Origin: Rugamonas brunnea
GTDB taxonomy: Bacteria; Pseudomonadota; Gammaproteobacteria; Burkholderiales; Burkholderiaceae_D
NCBI RefSeq assembly: GCF_014042345.1
Contig: NZ_JACEZT010000013.1
Span: forward strand, 1 to 64,000
Direction: 5' to 3'
DNA length: 64,000 nucleotides
The position numbers and the translations under genes are program-made. Of the stretch, positions 22,322 through 34,438 are shown piece after piece. The notes beneath the pieces were generated by a model, which saw only the letters and a program-made list of their open reading frames with translations, ran no database searches and was not told where the DNA came from. Within the stretch, counting starts at the first letter, position 1; each line of letters starts with the position of its first letter.

Positions 22322-23224
22322 TCAGCCGGCGGTGGCGGGCGTTTCGGCCACCGTTTCGGCCACAGCGTCGGCCTCCGCGTCGCCCGCTGCCCCGGGCGCC
22401 ACGGCCACGCTGTCGGCCAGCTTGCGCAGCATGTGGCTGGCCGCCACCATGCCGAAGCTGGCCGTAACCACCATGGCCGAACCGAAGCCGGCGCAGTTCA
22501 GGCCCGTCACGCCGCCACGGTCGTCGCCGTCCACGGCGCACGCCTCGCCCGATTCGGGGAACTTGAGCGGTTCCATCGAGAACACGGCGTCCACATTGAA
22601 CTTGTTCTTGGTGCCACGCGGGAAGCCGTACTGGTTGCGCATCAGCTTGCGCACGCGCTTGAGCAGCGGTTCCTGCTCCGTGCGGGCCAGGTCGCGCACC
22701 TGGATCTGGGTCGGGTCGGTCTGGCCGCCGGCGCTGCCGATCATGATCAGCGGGATGGCGTGCGCACGGCAGTAGGCCAGCAGCGCGGCCTTGGCCTTGG
22801 CGCTGTCGATGGCGTCGAGCACGTAGTCGTAGCCTTTGCCGCCTATCATCTGGTCCAGGTTGTCGGGCGTGATGAAGTCCTCCACCTGGTGCACCTGGCA
22901 ATACGGGTTGATCTGGGCGATGCGCTCGGCCAGCGCCGTCACCTTGGCCTGGCCGACGGTGGTCGTCAGCGCCTGGATCTGGCGGTTGATGTTGGACTCG
23001 GCCACGTTGTCCAGGTCGATCAGCGTGAGCTGGCCGATGGCGCTGCGGGCCAGCGCCTCCACCGCCCACGAACCCACCCCGCCCACGCCGATCACGCAGA
23101 TGTGGGCATGGCGGAAGCGCTCGAGCGCGGCGGCCCCGTACAGCCGCGCGATGCCGCCGAAGCGGCGCTCGAAGTCGACCTCGTCGCCAATAATTGGCAT
23201 GCTATTGATATCGGTACTGTTCAT
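22322..23224 (-). CDS. tcdA: tRNA threonylcarbamoyladenosine dehydratase
   Basis: This 300-residue E1-like enzyme cyclises t6A37 of tRNA to ct6A using ATP. The N-terminal FERRFGGIARLYG is followed by the nucleotide-binding GVGGVGSWAVEALARS, DLDNVAESNINRQ and DAIDSAKAKAALL, and later GGQTDPTQIQ. On the minus strand a TAAAAT hexamer lies six bases before the ATG, which suggests a leaderless message. The last 25 residues are a low-complexity Ala/Glu/Val tail. Confidence 0.92.
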   Translation of the reverse strand: MNSTDINSMPIIGDEVDFERRFGGIARLYGAAALERFRHAHICVIGVGGVGSWAVEALARSAIGQLTLIDLDNVAESNINRQIQALTTTVGQAKVTALAERIAQINPYCQVHQVEDFITPDNLDQMIGGKGYDYVLDAIDSAKAKAALLAYCRAHAIPLIMIGSAGGQTDPTQIQVRDLARTEQEPLLKRVRKLMRNQYGFPRGTKNKFNVDAVFSMEPLKFPESGEACAVDGDDRGGVTGLNCAGFGSAMVVTASFGMVAASHMLRKLADSVAVAPGAAGDAEADAVAETVAETPATAG

Positions 23225-23330
23225 CCCGCCATTTTAACGGACGTGCTGCCGAAATTATTTTAGAATGCATTAGTTGGCAGCCAGTCAACTCCTGCCGACC
23301 TCCCTCCACGCGCCTTTTCCGAGACCATCC

Positions 23331-24509
23331 ATGAGCATTTCCCTGATCGATACCGCGCCCGATTTCAACCAGCCGATCGCTGTCCTCAAACACTGCCACG
23401 ATCGCATCCGCAAGCAACTGCAAACGCTGCAGAACCTGCTGGGCCACCTGCCCCAGCATGGCGCCGACACGGCCGCCCAGAAGGCGGCCGAAGCCATCCT
23501 GAAATACTTCGACAACGCCGCCCCGCTGCACCATGGCGACGAGGAGCAAGACCTGATGCCCATGCTGCAGGCCACGGCGCGCGGCGCCGACGCGGCGCTG
23601 CTGGCGGCCGTGGTGCCCGGCATCCTGGCGGATCACGCGCGCATGGACGCGGAATGGACTATACTAAAATCGCAACTTGATAAAATTGCCAACGGTAGCA
23701 GCACCGCCCTGTCGGTCGAGGATGTGAACCGCTTCAGCGAAGCCTACGCGGCCCACATGCTGACGGAAGAAACCCAGATCGCGCCGATGGCCAAGCGCCT
23801 GTTCACGGATGAGCAGATGGAATTGCTGGGCCAGGCCATGCAGCGCCGGCGCGGCATCGTCCCCACCAGCGCGCAGACGCTGGCCGATCTGCGGCTTGAC
23901 TACGGTCTGGCCAGCCTGAGCGAGGAGGACGTGCTGGCCAACCCGATCGCGCAGTTCTCCAAGTGGTTCGACGAGGCCCTCAACGCCCAGGTGGCCGAGC
24001 CGAATGCGATGAGCGTATCGACCGTGGACGCGGACGGCAAACCGACGTCGCGCATCGTGCTGATCAAGCAGTACGACGAGCGCGGCTTCACGTGGTACAC
24101 GAATTACGACAGCCAGAAGGGCCAGCAGCTGGCCGCCAATCCGCATGCGGCGCTGCTGTTCTTCTGGAGCGAGGTGGAGCGCCAGGTGCGCATCGAAGGC
24201 CGGGTCGAGAAAACCTCGGCCGAGGAAAGCGACAAGTATTTCTACAGCCGGCCCGTCAAGAGCCAGCTGGCCGCGCTGGCGTCGAAACAAAGCGCGCCCA
24301 TCGCCAGCCGGGCGCAGATGGAGGAAAACTATGAGGCCGTGGCCCAGGCCGAGGGCGAGCAGCCCAAGCGTCCCGATTACTGGGGCGGCTATCGCCTGGT
24401 GCCCGAGCGCATCGAGTTCTGGCAAGGCCGGCGCTCGCGCTTCCACGACCGCATCGTGTATGTGCGCCAGCCCGACGGCTCGTGGCTGAAGCAGCGCCTG
24501 CAACCCTGA
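23331..24509 (+). CDS. pdxH: hemerythrin-like domain fused to pyridoxamine 5'-phosphate oxidase
   Basis: This single frame encodes 392 residues. Residues 1-165 form a hemerythrin-like four-helix domain with candidate iron ligands H23, H67/H68 with E71/E72, H102, and H142 with E146. Residues 182-392 are a complete Pdx[77 protein letters not shown] and a C-terminal arginine-rich SRFHDR. PdxH oxidises pyridoxine/pyridoxamine phosphate to PLP using FMN and O2. Normal PdxH is about 210 residues, so the N-terminal half is an addition. An ATG at 23838 could allow a separate PdxH product, but no clear ribosome binding site precedes it. A TAGAAT -10-like box is at 23261-23266. Confidence 0.9.
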   Translation: MSISLIDTAPDFNQPIAVLKHCHDRIRKQLQTLQNLLGHLPQHGADTAAQKAAEAILKYFDNAAPLHHGDEEQDLMPMLQATARGADAALLAAVVPGILADHARMDAEWTILKSQLDKIANGSSTALSVEDVNRFSEAYAAHMLTEETQIAPMAKRLFTDEQMELLGQAMQRRRGIVPTSAQTLADLRLDYGLASLSEEDVLANPIAQFSKWFDEALNAQVAEPNAMSVSTVDADGKPTSRIVLIKQYDERGFTWYTNYDSQKGQQLAANPHAALLFFWSEVERQVRIEGRVEKTSAEESDKYFYSRPVKSQLAALASKQSAPIASRAQMEENYEAVAQAEGEQPKRPDYWGGYRLVPERIEFWQGRRSRFHDRIVYVRQPDGSWLKQRLQP

Positions 24510-25836
24510 CCCCGCCCCGGCGGGGCCGGGATGACAAACAGGGCGCCGCTGACGGGCGGGCACGGCTGGACAGACGTTTCTGAACCTGGGACGGCGCCGC
24601 CGTCCCTCACCCGGAGGCTACCGTGTTCCTGCAAAACCGACTCAGCAGCTGGATCGCCAGCATCCGCCAGCAAATCGCCCTGCCCCTGCGCATCGAATTG
24701 TGGAACGGACAGCGCATCGATTTTTCGCACGAAGCGCCGCGCGTGACGATACGCCTGCCGCGCGCCTCGGCCGCACGCTACCTGCTCACACCCTCGCTGT
24801 CCAACCTGGGCACGGCCTACGTGGAAGGGGCGATCGAGGTCAAGGGCAAGGCGCGCGACATGATCGCCGTGGTCAACGCGCTGGCCCGCACCACCCTCAA
24901 GGCCGAAGGCAAATTCGCCCGCATCGCGCGCAGCATCAGCCACGACCGCGACAAGGATGCCAAGGCCATCCGCTATCACTACGACGTCTCCAACGAGTTC
25001 TACCAGCAGTTCCTGGACCCGAACATGGTGTATTCCTGCGCCTATTTCGAATCGGGCGAGGAAGACCTGGCCACGGCCCAGCTCAAGAAGATCGACCACA
25101 TCCTGGCCAAGATCGCCCTGCGGCCGGGCCAGCGCCTGCTCGACATCGGCTGCGGCTGGGGCGCGCTGGTGATCCGCGCGGCCCAGCGCTACGGCGCCCG
25201 CTGCGTCGGCATCACGCTGTCGGAAAACCAGTGCGCGCTGGCGCGCGAACGGGTGCGCGCGGCCGGGCTTGAGCACCTGGTCGAAATCCGCCTGCAGGAT
25301 TACCGCGACGTGCGCGGCCAGTTCGACCGCATCACCAGCGTGGGCATGTTCGAGCACGTGGGCCTGCGCCACCTGCCGGCCTACTTCGCCACCATCCGCG
25401 ACCTGCTGGCCGACGATGGCCTGGCCATGAACCACGGCATCACCAGCACCGATCCGGACAACGGCGAGACGCCCTACGGCGGCGGCGAATTCATCCAGAA
25501 ATACGTGTTCCCGCACGGCGAACTGGCCCACCTCGGCCAGGTGCTGAAGGCCATGCAGCAGGGCCAGCTGGAAGCGTATGACGTGGAGAACCTGCGCCGC
25601 CACTATGCGCGCACCTGCGCCCTGTGGACCGAGAATTTTGAGGCGCACGCCGAGCAGGTGCGCACGCTCGGCGGCGAAAAGCGCTTCCGGATCTGGCATG
25701 TCTACCTGGCTGGCTGCAGCTATGCGTTCGAACAGGACCTGATCAGCCTGTACCAGATCGTGTGCGGCAAGGCCGGCCGCTCCGCCGCCACCCTGCCCTG
25801 GTCGCGCCGCTACATGTATGCCGCGTCCGGCGCCGC

Positions 25837-28119
<2,283 letters not shown>

Positions 28120-28132
28120 GGCTGGCGCCGGC

Positions 28133-29176
28133 TCAGGCCGGCGTCCCCTCGTCCTGGTAGCGGGCGCGGATGGCCTGTACCGCGTCCCAGCGCCGCAGCA
28201 GCGCATCCACGCATTGCGGATCGAAGTGGCCGCCGCGGTTGTCGAGCAGGTGCTGGCGCGCGGCGTCCATGGTCCAGGCTTGCTTGTAGGGGCGCACGCT
28301 GGTGAGCGCGTCGAACACGTCGGCCACGGCCACGATGCGGCCCACCAGCGGGATACCGTCGCCGGCCAGGCCGTGCGGATAGCCGGCGCCATCGTAGCGC
28401 TCGTGGTGGCTGAGGGCGATCTGGGCCGCCAAGCGCAGCATGGGGGCCTGGCAATCCTTGAGGATCTGGTAGCCGATGGCCGCGTGCTGGCGCATGATGA
28501 CCATCTCCTCCGGGTTGAGCCGGCCCGGCTTGAGCAGGATGTGGTCGGGCGTGCCGACCTTGCCGATGTCGTGCATGGGGGCCGCGTTCAGGATGTCCTG
28601 CTGCTGTTCCAGCGGCAGGCCCAGTTCGGCCGCGATCAGGCACGAATAGTGGGCCATGCGCTGGATGTGGGCGCCCGTCTCCGGGTCGCGGTATTCGGAC
28701 GCGCGGCACAGCAGCATGATGGTTTCCTGCTCGCGCGCGCGCAGCTCGGCCGTGGCCTTGCTGACCTCGTCGGCCAGCCAGCTGGCGCGGTGCCGCAGGC
28801 TCACGCTGGCGCGCCGCAGCGCCAGCATGTTGCGGGTGCGGGCCAGGAACTCGACCTTGTCGATCGGCTTGATGAGGAAGTCGCTGGCGCCGTTCTCCAG
28901 CGCCCGGTGCCGCACTTCCACGTCCACGCTGGCCGTCACCATCAGCACGGGCGGACGCTCGTCGACGGGCGCTTGCAGGCCGGCGATCAGTTCCAGTCCG
29001 TTCAGGTCGGGCATCATGTAGTCGACGATCAGCAAGTCGTAGGGATTGCTGTTGCACCAGGCCAGCGCCTCGCGCGCCGACTGGAAAGTCACGGTGCCCA
29101 CGCCATCGAGCTTGTCGATCAGGCGCGACATGAGCACCAGGTTGATGTGGGTATCGTCGACGATGACTACCTTCAT
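28133..29176 (-). CDS. response regulator with HD-GYP c-di-GMP phosphodiesterase domain
   Basis: This 347-residue RpfG-like protein has an N-terminal receiver (about 1-120: VVIVDDTHINL, phospho-Asp in LLIVDYMMPDLNG). A linker helix leads to an HD-GYP domain (about 155-335) with HDIGKVG, HAAIGYQIL, HHERYDGAGYPHGL and VADVFDALTS. These hold the metal ligands and the GYP signature, so hydrolysis of c-di-GMP is likely. It is followed closely by a hybrid kinase gene and preceded 21 bases upstream by msrA on the same strand. Confidence 0.94.
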   Translation of the reverse strand: MKVVIVDDTHINLVLMSRLIDKLDGVGTVTFQSAREALAWCNSNPYDLLIVDYMMPDLNGLELIAGLQAPVDERPPVLMVTASVDVEVRHRALENGASDFLIKPIDKVEFLARTRNMLALRRASVSLRHRASWLADEVSKATAELRAREQETIMLLCRASEYRDPETGAHIQRMAHYSCLIAAELGLPLEQQQDILNAAPMHDIGKVGTPDHILLKPGRLNPEEMVIMRQHAAIGYQILKDCQAPMLRLAAQIALSHHERYDGAGYPHGLAGDGIPLVGRIVAVADVFDALTSVRPYKQAWTMDAARQHLLDNRGGHFDPQCVDALLRRWDAVQAIRARYQDEGTPA

Positions 29177-29197
29177 GGGCGCTCCGCGGTGCTGGGC

Positions 29198-29749
29198 TTA
29201 CTTGCGGCGGTCGCCGAAGGTCTTGCGGAACTTGGCCACCTTGGGCGCCACCACGAAGGCGCAATAGCCCTGCAGCGGATGCTGGCGGAAATAATCCTGG
29301 TGATAATCCTCGGCCTTGTAGTAGGGCTGGGCCGGCGACAGTTCCGTCACGATGGGCGCGTCCCACACGTGGGCCATGGCCGCGATCACCTGGCGCGCCG
29401 TGGCCTCCTGTTCCGGCGACTGGTGGTAGATCACGGAGCGGTACTGGGTGCCGACGTCGTTGCCCTGGCGATTCAGCGTGGTGGGGTCGTGGATGGTGAA
29501 GAAGATTTCCAGCAGCTCGCGGTAGCCGATCACGGCCGGGTCGAATTCGAGCTTCACCACTTCGGCGTGGCCCGTGGTGCCGCTGCACACCTGCTCGTAG
29601 CTGGGATCAGGCTGGGCGCCGCCCGTGTAGCCGGACTCCACGTGCAGCACGCCGTCCACCTCCTGGTACACCGCTTCCAGGCACCAGAAACATCCTCCCC
29701 CCAGCACCGCCGTTTCCGTCGCGGCCGCCGCCCCCGTGTTACTCGTCAT
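29198..29749 (-). CDS. msrA: peptide methionine-S-sulfoxide reductase
   Basis: This 183-residue enzyme repairs oxidised methionine (S-epimer). It has the catalytic Cys in VLGGGCFWCLEAVYQ, ESGYTGG, GHAEVV and DVGTQYRSVIY. No signal peptide is seen, so it is cytoplasmic. The ATG at 29749 has an AGGGGA ribosome binding site. Upstream in-frame codons reach 29932 but would run through the promoter region. It may be the first gene of a unit with the HD-GYP regulator and the kinase. Confidence 0.95.
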   Translation of the reverse strand: MTSNTGAAAATETAVLGGGCFWCLEAVYQEVDGVLHVESGYTGGAQPDPSYEQVCSGTTGHAEVVKLEFDPAVIGYRELLEIFFTIHDPTTLNRQGNDVGTQYRSVIYHQSPEQEATARQVIAAMAHVWDAPIVTELSPAQPYYKAEDYHQDYFRQHPLQGYCAFVVAPKVAKFRKTFGDRRK

Positions 29750-29888
29750 GACATCCCCTGCTCGTCGGCTGTTCGATGAGACTAACTGTAACGCAAACGG
29801 CGGGGCCGCGCACCTATTACAGAAAACGCGGTGATTGCCATGGCCCCTGTGATTCTTTGGCATAATGACGGAAAGATACAGGCTCACC

Positions 29889-30392
29889 ATGAACACTAGC
29901 TCCCCGCGCGCCCCCGCGCCCACCTTCGACACCGGCCACTTCCGCCAGGCGTTGGGTCAGTTCGCCACCGGCGTCACCGTCATCACGACCCGGCTGGCCG
30001 ACGGCAGTTTCCGTGGTTTGACGGCCAGTTCCTTCAATTCGGTCTCGCTGACGCCGCCGCTGGTGCTGTGGAGCCTGGGCACGAACGCCAACAGCATGCC
30101 CATCTTCAGCGGCAATTCCCATTACGTGATCAACGTGCTGGCGGCCGACCAGGCCCATCTGGCCAAGCTGTTTTCCACCCGCGGCGATTATCCGTGGGAC
30201 ACGGTGCCGTACGAGCTGTCGCGCACCGGCCAACCCATCCTCACGGGCGCCTGCGCGTGGTTCGAGTGCCACAACCGCAGCCGTTATCCGGAAGGCGACC
30301 ACGTGATCTTCGTGGGCGAGGTCGAGCATTGCGAATTCATCCCGCGCCCGCCCCTCATCTTCCACGGCGGCCAGTTCCACAGCCTGGCCTGA
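29889..30392 (+). CDS. flavin reductase-like FMN-binding protein
   Basis: This 167-residue protein belongs to the flavin reductase-like domain family. It has FRQALGQFATGVTVITT, LTASSFNSVSLTPPLVLWSL, HYVINVLAADQ and a final HGGQFHSL. Such proteins reduce FMN/FAD with NAD(P)H, often for a two-component monooxygenase, but no monooxygenase is nearby. An in-frame ATG at 29865 would add eight residues. It is divergent from msrA. Confidence 0.88.
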   Translation: MNTSSPRAPAPTFDTGHFRQALGQFATGVTVITTRLADGSFRGLTASSFNSVSLTPPLVLWSLGTNANSMPIFSGNSHYVINVLAADQAHLAKLFSTRGDYPWDTVPYELSRTGQPILTGACAWFECHNRSRYPEGDHVIFVGEVEHCEFIPRPPLIFHGGQFHSLA

Positions 30393-30411
30393 GCGCGGCC
30401 CGCGTCGCCAT

Positions 30412-30436
30412 AAAAAAACCCGCCGGCTGGCGGGTT
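30412..30436 (-). terminator. Rho-independent terminator of the OmpW gene
   Basis: On the minus strand the hairpin AACCCGCC / GGCGGGTT (loop of four, 30417-30436) is followed by a run of seven T. It lies 22 bases past the OmpW stop codon. Confidence 0.88.
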
Positions 30437-30458
30437 GGTCTGGTCCGGCCCCGGTCCG

Positions 30459-31148
30459 TCAGAACTGGTAGCCGACGCTGACGCTGACGGCCAGCGGGTC
30501 GAGCCGCACATCCTGCACCTGGCCGGTGGAGAAGTGCACCTTGGTTTTCAGGAAGGTCTTGATGACGGTGGCATCGGCGAACCAGCGCTGGTTGATGCGC
30601 ACCGTGCCGCCCAACTGGACGCTGGGGGCGACCTTGTTGTCGAGCTTGAAGCTGCTGCCGGGGCCGCCCGTGTTGAGCAGCGCCGTCAACTGCGCCGAGC
30701 CGCGCTCCTTCTGGAAGTAGGCGTAGGTCAGGCCCAGGCCCACGTAGGGCCGCACGGTGGACGCCGGCGGCAGGAAGCGGTACTGGGCGAAGATGGTGGG
30801 CGGCAGCACCTCCGAGCTGCCCACCTTGCCCGAGCCCTCGATGGCGCCGGCGCCGATCAGGTCGTGCTTGTAGGGCAGGCCCAGGTCCAGCTCGGTGGAG
30901 AAGTTATCGGTGTACATATAGGCCACCGTGAAGCGGGGCTTGGTGTCGGCCTCCACGTCGGCCTTGGTATGCGGCAGGGCCGGCGCCGACACGTCGCCGC
31001 TGTCGACCTTGGGGGTGATCTTGTTGATGCCCAGCGTGCCCAGCCAGCTACCCGCGCTTTGCGCCGAGGCCGCCGAGGCCGCCGTCATGGCGGCCGCCAG
31101 CGCCAGCAGTTGCAGCGTCTTGCCGATGGTGTTGTTGCGCTCTTTCAT
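30459..31148 (-). CDS. OmpW family outer membrane protein
   Basis: This 229-residue protein has a signal peptide (cleavage after ASAASAQ), then a beta-barrel sequence. It carries the OmpW pattern TVAYMYTDNFSTELDLGLP, PPTIFAQYRF, VRPYVGLGLTYAYF and a C-terminal VSVSVGYQF ending in the outer-membrane F. OmpW barrels form a narrow hydrophobic channel for small lipophilic molecules. Location next to three exported esterase/hydrolase genes fits uptake of hydrophobic products, but that is inference. Confidence 0.93.
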   Translation of the reverse strand: MKERNNTIGKTLQLLALAAAMTAASAASAQSAGSWLGTLGINKITPKVDSGDVSAPALPHTKADVEADTKPRFTVAYMYTDNFSTELDLGLPYKHDLIGAGAIEGSGKVGSSEVLPPTIFAQYRFLPPASTVRPYVGLGLTYAYFQKERGSAQLTALLNTGGPGSSFKLDNKVAPSVQLGGTVRINQRWFADATVIKTFLKTKVHFSTGQVQDVRLDPLAVSVSVGYQF

Positions 31149-31226
31149 AGTCTCTCCAGATTCGTTGTGTGCGTGGCCGTTGCCGGCCTCTTGCCCGGGG
31201 CCGCCCGCAGGCGGCCCGGCGCGGCC

Positions 31227-32603
31227 TTACAGCCAGCCCTTGATCACCATCTTCTCGGCCACGTAACGCGCCAGCAGCAGGTTGGTGAACGGGGTCGGGT
31301 GCACGTCGTCGGCGAAGAAGTAGTGGCTGACGTCGCCCGCCTTGAGGTTGGACGCGTTGCACACCAGCGAGCTGCCCAGCGGGTTCCTGGCCGGGCTCAG
31401 GTCGCACGCCGTGTCGGTCACATTGGTCAGGCCGTAAGGGCCGGGATTGATGGCCTCGTCGTGGCTGACGGCGAACACGTCCACCAGCAGCACCTTGGCC
31501 TCGCCGGCCAGATTGTTGCTGAGGGCGGTGTTGAAGGCGCCCACCATGGCGTTGATCAGGGCCTGGGTGGTGGCCCCCTGGCTGCGTCCGGACGGGGAGG
31601 AGGCCACGTCCGGCAGGTTGTTGACGACCACGTAGTTGGCGCCCTTGCCGACGATCTGGCTCTTGACCAGGGCCGCCAGTTCGGTGCCGGCCTGGCCCAG
31701 GGCGGCGATCAGTTCCGGACCATGGGCGGCCGCGTAATCGGCGCCGGCCTTGGCGCCGGCGGCGGCGGCGTCCGCCTGGGCCTTGGCCACCATGGGGCCG
31801 TATACGGCCGGCGAAGCCACGGCCGAATCGCCGAGCTGGACGGCGGCCGCGCCGATGGCGGCCTGGGTCACGCTGGCGTCCGTGTGGCCGGGCCGTGCCG
31901 CCTCGGTCGCCATGGCAACGCTGATGGCCTGGGCCGCCGACTGCGGGTCGGTGGCGCCGGCCGCCAGCTGGCCGACCAGGCTGGTCGCGTAGGCGTTGGC
32001 GCCGGCTGCGGTGCCGGCCGCCGTGGCGGCGGCCGCCAACTGGTCCAGCCGGATCAGCACATCGTTACCGCCGGCCATGACGAGCACGATCTCGTCGCCC
32101 TTGAACTTGCCGCCCGTGGCCGCCAGGTGGTTGGCCACCTGGGTCACGACCGGCACCGTCATGCTGCCCAGCGGACTGCCGGTCAGCTTGTTGCCGGGGC
32201 CGACGGGATCGGTGACGCGGGCGCCACCCTGGGCATAGCCGTAGCAGCCGGGGTGGTTTTCCACCTGCACCGAGAAGCCCTGGCTGGCGTCGCCGTCCAG
32301 GCCGGTCTGGGCCGGGCATGGCGCCGGCAGGCCTAGTTGCGCCGCCACCAGTTCCGTCCAGTTGCGGCCCGTCAGCGCGGGGTTCACGGCCGTGTTGTTG
32401 CCGTTGATGGTGAATTTGCCGCCGCCCAGCGCCTTGACCGTGCCGACGGCGTAGGTGCCGATGTCGGATAGGCTGTCGCCGAATGTCACCTGGGCGCTGT
32501 ATTGCACTTTGAGGGTTTGGTTGCCGGGCGCGGAGCCGCTGCCGCCGCAACCGGCGAGGACGGCCAGGGCCATGGCGGCGAGTGCAAGTTTGGTGTGACG
32601 CAT
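31227..32603 (-). CDS. SGNH/GDSL-type esterase lipoprotein
   Basis: This 458-residue protein starts with a lipoprotein signal (LAVLAGCGGSG, lipobox LAGC). The SGNH hydrolase blocks are FGDSLSDIGTY (nucleophile Ser), the Gly in the middle, MAGGNDVLIRLD and the Asp/His pair in DDVHPTPFTN near the C-terminus. It should be a cell-surface or periplasmic esterase/lipase. An alanine-rich helical insertion (about 180-300) is larger than usual. The ATG at 32603 has AGGAG seven bases ahead. OmpW lies 78 bases downstream. Confidence 0.9.
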   Translation of the reverse strand: MRHTKLALAAMALAVLAGCGGSGSAPGNQTLKVQYSAQVTFGDSLSDIGTYAVGTVKALGGGKFTINGNNTAVNPALTGRNWTELVAAQLGLPAPCPAQTGLDGDASQGFSVQVENHPGCYGYAQGGARVTDPVGPGNKLTGSPLGSMTVPVVTQVANHLAATGGKFKGDEIVLVMAGGNDVLIRLDQLAAAATAAGTAAGANAYATSLVGQLAAGATDPQSAAQAISVAMATEAARPGHTDASVTQAAIGAAAVQLGDSAVASPAVYGPMVAKAQADAAAAGAKAGADYAAAHGPELIAALGQAGTELAALVKSQIVGKGANYVVVNNLPDVASSPSGRSQGATTQALINAMVGAFNTALSNNLAGEAKVLLVDVFAVSHDEAINPGPYGLTNVTDTACDLSPARNPLGSSLVCNASNLKAGDVSHYFFADDVHPTPFTNLLLARYVAEKMVIKGWL

Positions 32604-32645
32604 TGTGTCTCCTGTTGATTTTTTTGAGGTTATGAGCACGTCATT

Positions 32646-32659
32646 AGCACGCGCGTGCT
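32646..32659. promoter_or_regulatory. 14-bp palindrome upstream of the SGNH esterase gene
   Basis: AGCACGCGCGTGCT is a perfect palindrome 43 bases before the esterase ATG and could be an operator. No regulator is known and no matching -35/-10 pair is obvious around it. Confidence 0.35.
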
Positions 32660-32732
32660 ATTCACAACCCGACCAATATGCCAAACTTGTCTCCCCTTGC
32701 ATAGGCTGGCGCACAACAGTGCCGGGCCTGTT

Positions 32733-32763
32733 ACAAAAAAAGAAGGCGGCCCGTGCGGCCGCC
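32733..32763 (-). terminator. terminator of the first alpha/beta hydrolase gene
   Basis: Hairpin GGCGGCC / GGCCGCC (32745-32763) followed on the minus strand by CTTC and seven T. It sits 31 bases beyond the stop codon of the hydrolase gene. Confidence 0.75.
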
Positions 32764-32794
32764 CTGTTTATTTGATAACGACGTCCTCCGCAGG

Positions 32795-34357
32795 CTAGCG
32801 GTTCAACCTGGCCTGGAAAAAGTCGCGCGTGGCGCGCATGCAGAACGGCGCGACCAGGCCGGCATGGTAGCTGTCGCGCACGGCCTGGTCGCCGGCCGCG
32901 CCACCACCGGCTGCGGTGCGCAGCAGGGCCTTGGCCGCTTCGAATGCCAGGCGGGTCGGGCCGTAGCTGTCGACGATGATGCCGCTCTCCAGGTCCAGCA
33001 CGGTCAGGCCGGGGCTGCTCATGCCATGGGCCTGGAAGTAGTCGGCCGTGGCCGTCGCATTCTGGAACGGCACCACCGGGTCTTGTGCGCCGCCGCACAG
33101 CAGCACGGGCACGGCCGGCACGTAGCTGCGCAAATCGTTCTTCACCAGCCACTTGCGCAGCGTGTGCGCGGGCATGCAGTTGAGCGGGTCGGCGCTGTTG
33201 ACGCCACACGGGTGGCTGTTCATGTCGGCCAGGTAGCCGTCGCGGTAGCTGGTCCTGACCAGGTTGCCGGCGCCGAAGAAGCTGGCATAGCCGTCGCCCT
33301 GCGGCAGCGAATCCTTGGCGAACAGCACGTCGTTCGGCAGCGCGCCGGCCGCCACCAGGTCGCCCAGGCTGGATGCGCCGGGCAGCAGGTCGGCGATGCC
33401 GGCGGCATACGGCGCTTCGTAAATGTCGCTGGTGCTCGTGTACAGGCCCGCGTTGGCGTGCTGGCCGGCGTTGATCAGCATGGGCAGGAAGGCGGCCGAA
33501 CCCAGCGTGGGCTTGCCGCCAAAAATGGCGTCGCCGAACTGGACCAGCGCGTAGGGGCCCGACATGGGCGCGGCGGCCGTCACCGTGAATTCGCCGGGGT
33601 AGCCGGTCTGCATGGCGCGCTGGGTGGCCAGCGCCACGTAGCCGCCCTGCGAATAGCCGGTCAGCACGAGCTGGCTCGACGGGTGGGCGCCGATGGCGGT
33701 GAATACCTTGCGCGCGGCGCGCAGGCCGTCGACCATGTCGCTGGCCTGCTGGCTGGCGTCCAGGTAGGAATGGTAGGACAACGACGAGCCCGCATAGCCG
33801 GCGTAATCGGGCGCCACCACGATGTAGCCCTGGGCTGCGTACATGGCCGCCACCAGGCGCGGCTCGGCGGCCGACAAATCGCTCATGTCGTTACGCTTGA
33901 GCACGGACGTGCCATGCGCGTACAGCAGCACGGGGCGGTTGCCCGTGCAGGCGCTGTCGGTGCCGGATGGCACCATGATGGCGGTGGCAGCGTCGGTGTC
34001 CTCGCCCGCCCCGCCCACCGTGTGGTATTTCAGCGTGAAGGTAGTGACGGCGCAGGTGGGCGTGCCGGTGATGGTGCTGCTGCCCTTTTGCGCCGCCTCC
34101 AGCAACTGGGTGAAGGCGGCCGGCTGCAGCGTGGTGACGCTGGCGCCATTGACGGTGACGGGCACCGGGGCCGCGCTGCCGATCAGGGTGCCGCGCAGGG
34201 TGGTCGGTGGCGGCGGCGTGACGACCACGCCGCCACCGGAAGTCTGGCCGCTGTCGCCGCCACCGCCGCCGCAGGCGGTCAACAAGACCAGCAGGCTCAG
34301 CGATAGCGCGGGCGCGCAAACAGAATGCAAACGGCGATAAAGAATCGGGGGGCGCAT
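32795..34357 (-). CDS. secreted alpha/beta hydrolase lipoprotein (lipase/esterase-like)
   Basis: This 520-residue protein has a lipoprotein-like signal (VLLTACGGGGG) and a Thr/Pro-rich linker. An alpha/beta-hydrolase follows with PVLLYAHGT (oxyanion region), VVAPDYAGYAGSS, the nucleophile elbow LVLTGYSQGGYVAL and a late LLCGGAQDPVVPF that holds the acid. It looks like a bacterial secretory lipase. The ATG at 34357 has AAGGAA in front. The next gene upstream is a clear paralogue, so the pair arose by tandem duplication. Confidence 0.88.
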   Translation of the reverse strand: MRPPILYRRLHSVCAPALSLSLLVLLTACGGGGGDSGQTSGGGVVVTPPPPTTLRGTLIGSAAPVPVTVNGASVTTLQPAAFTQLLEAAQKGSSTITGTPTCAVTTFTLKYHTVGGAGEDTDAATAIMVPSGTDSACTGNRPVLLYAHGTSVLKRNDMSDLSAAEPRLVAAMYAAQGYIVVAPDYAGYAGSSLSYHSYLDASQQASDMVDGLRAARKVFTAIGAHPSSQLVLTGYSQGGYVALATQRAMQTGYPGEFTVTAAAPMSGPYALVQFGDAIFGGKPTLGSAAFLPMLINAGQHANAGLYTSTSDIYEAPYAAGIADLLPGASSLGDLVAAGALPNDVLFAKDSLPQGDGYASFFGAGNLVRTSYRDGYLADMNSHPCGVNSADPLNCMPAHTLRKWLVKNDLRSYVPAVPVLLCGGAQDPVVPFQNATATADYFQAHGMSSPGLTVLDLESGIIVDSYGPTRLAFEAAKALLRTAAGGGAAGDQAVRDSYHAGLVAPFCMRATRDFFQARLNR

Positions 34358-34438
34358 GGCGTTTCCTTGCTGGAGTCGGGATGGCCGGGCGGATTTATGG
34401 TCGGCCGGCAATCCCGAAAGCATAGCAGATAGGCAAGG

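Noticed and set aside
29835..29866. TTGCCA ... CATAAT as a promoter for the flavin reductase gene
   Set aside because: The spacing is 20 bases and the hexamers are weak, so it is not convincing.
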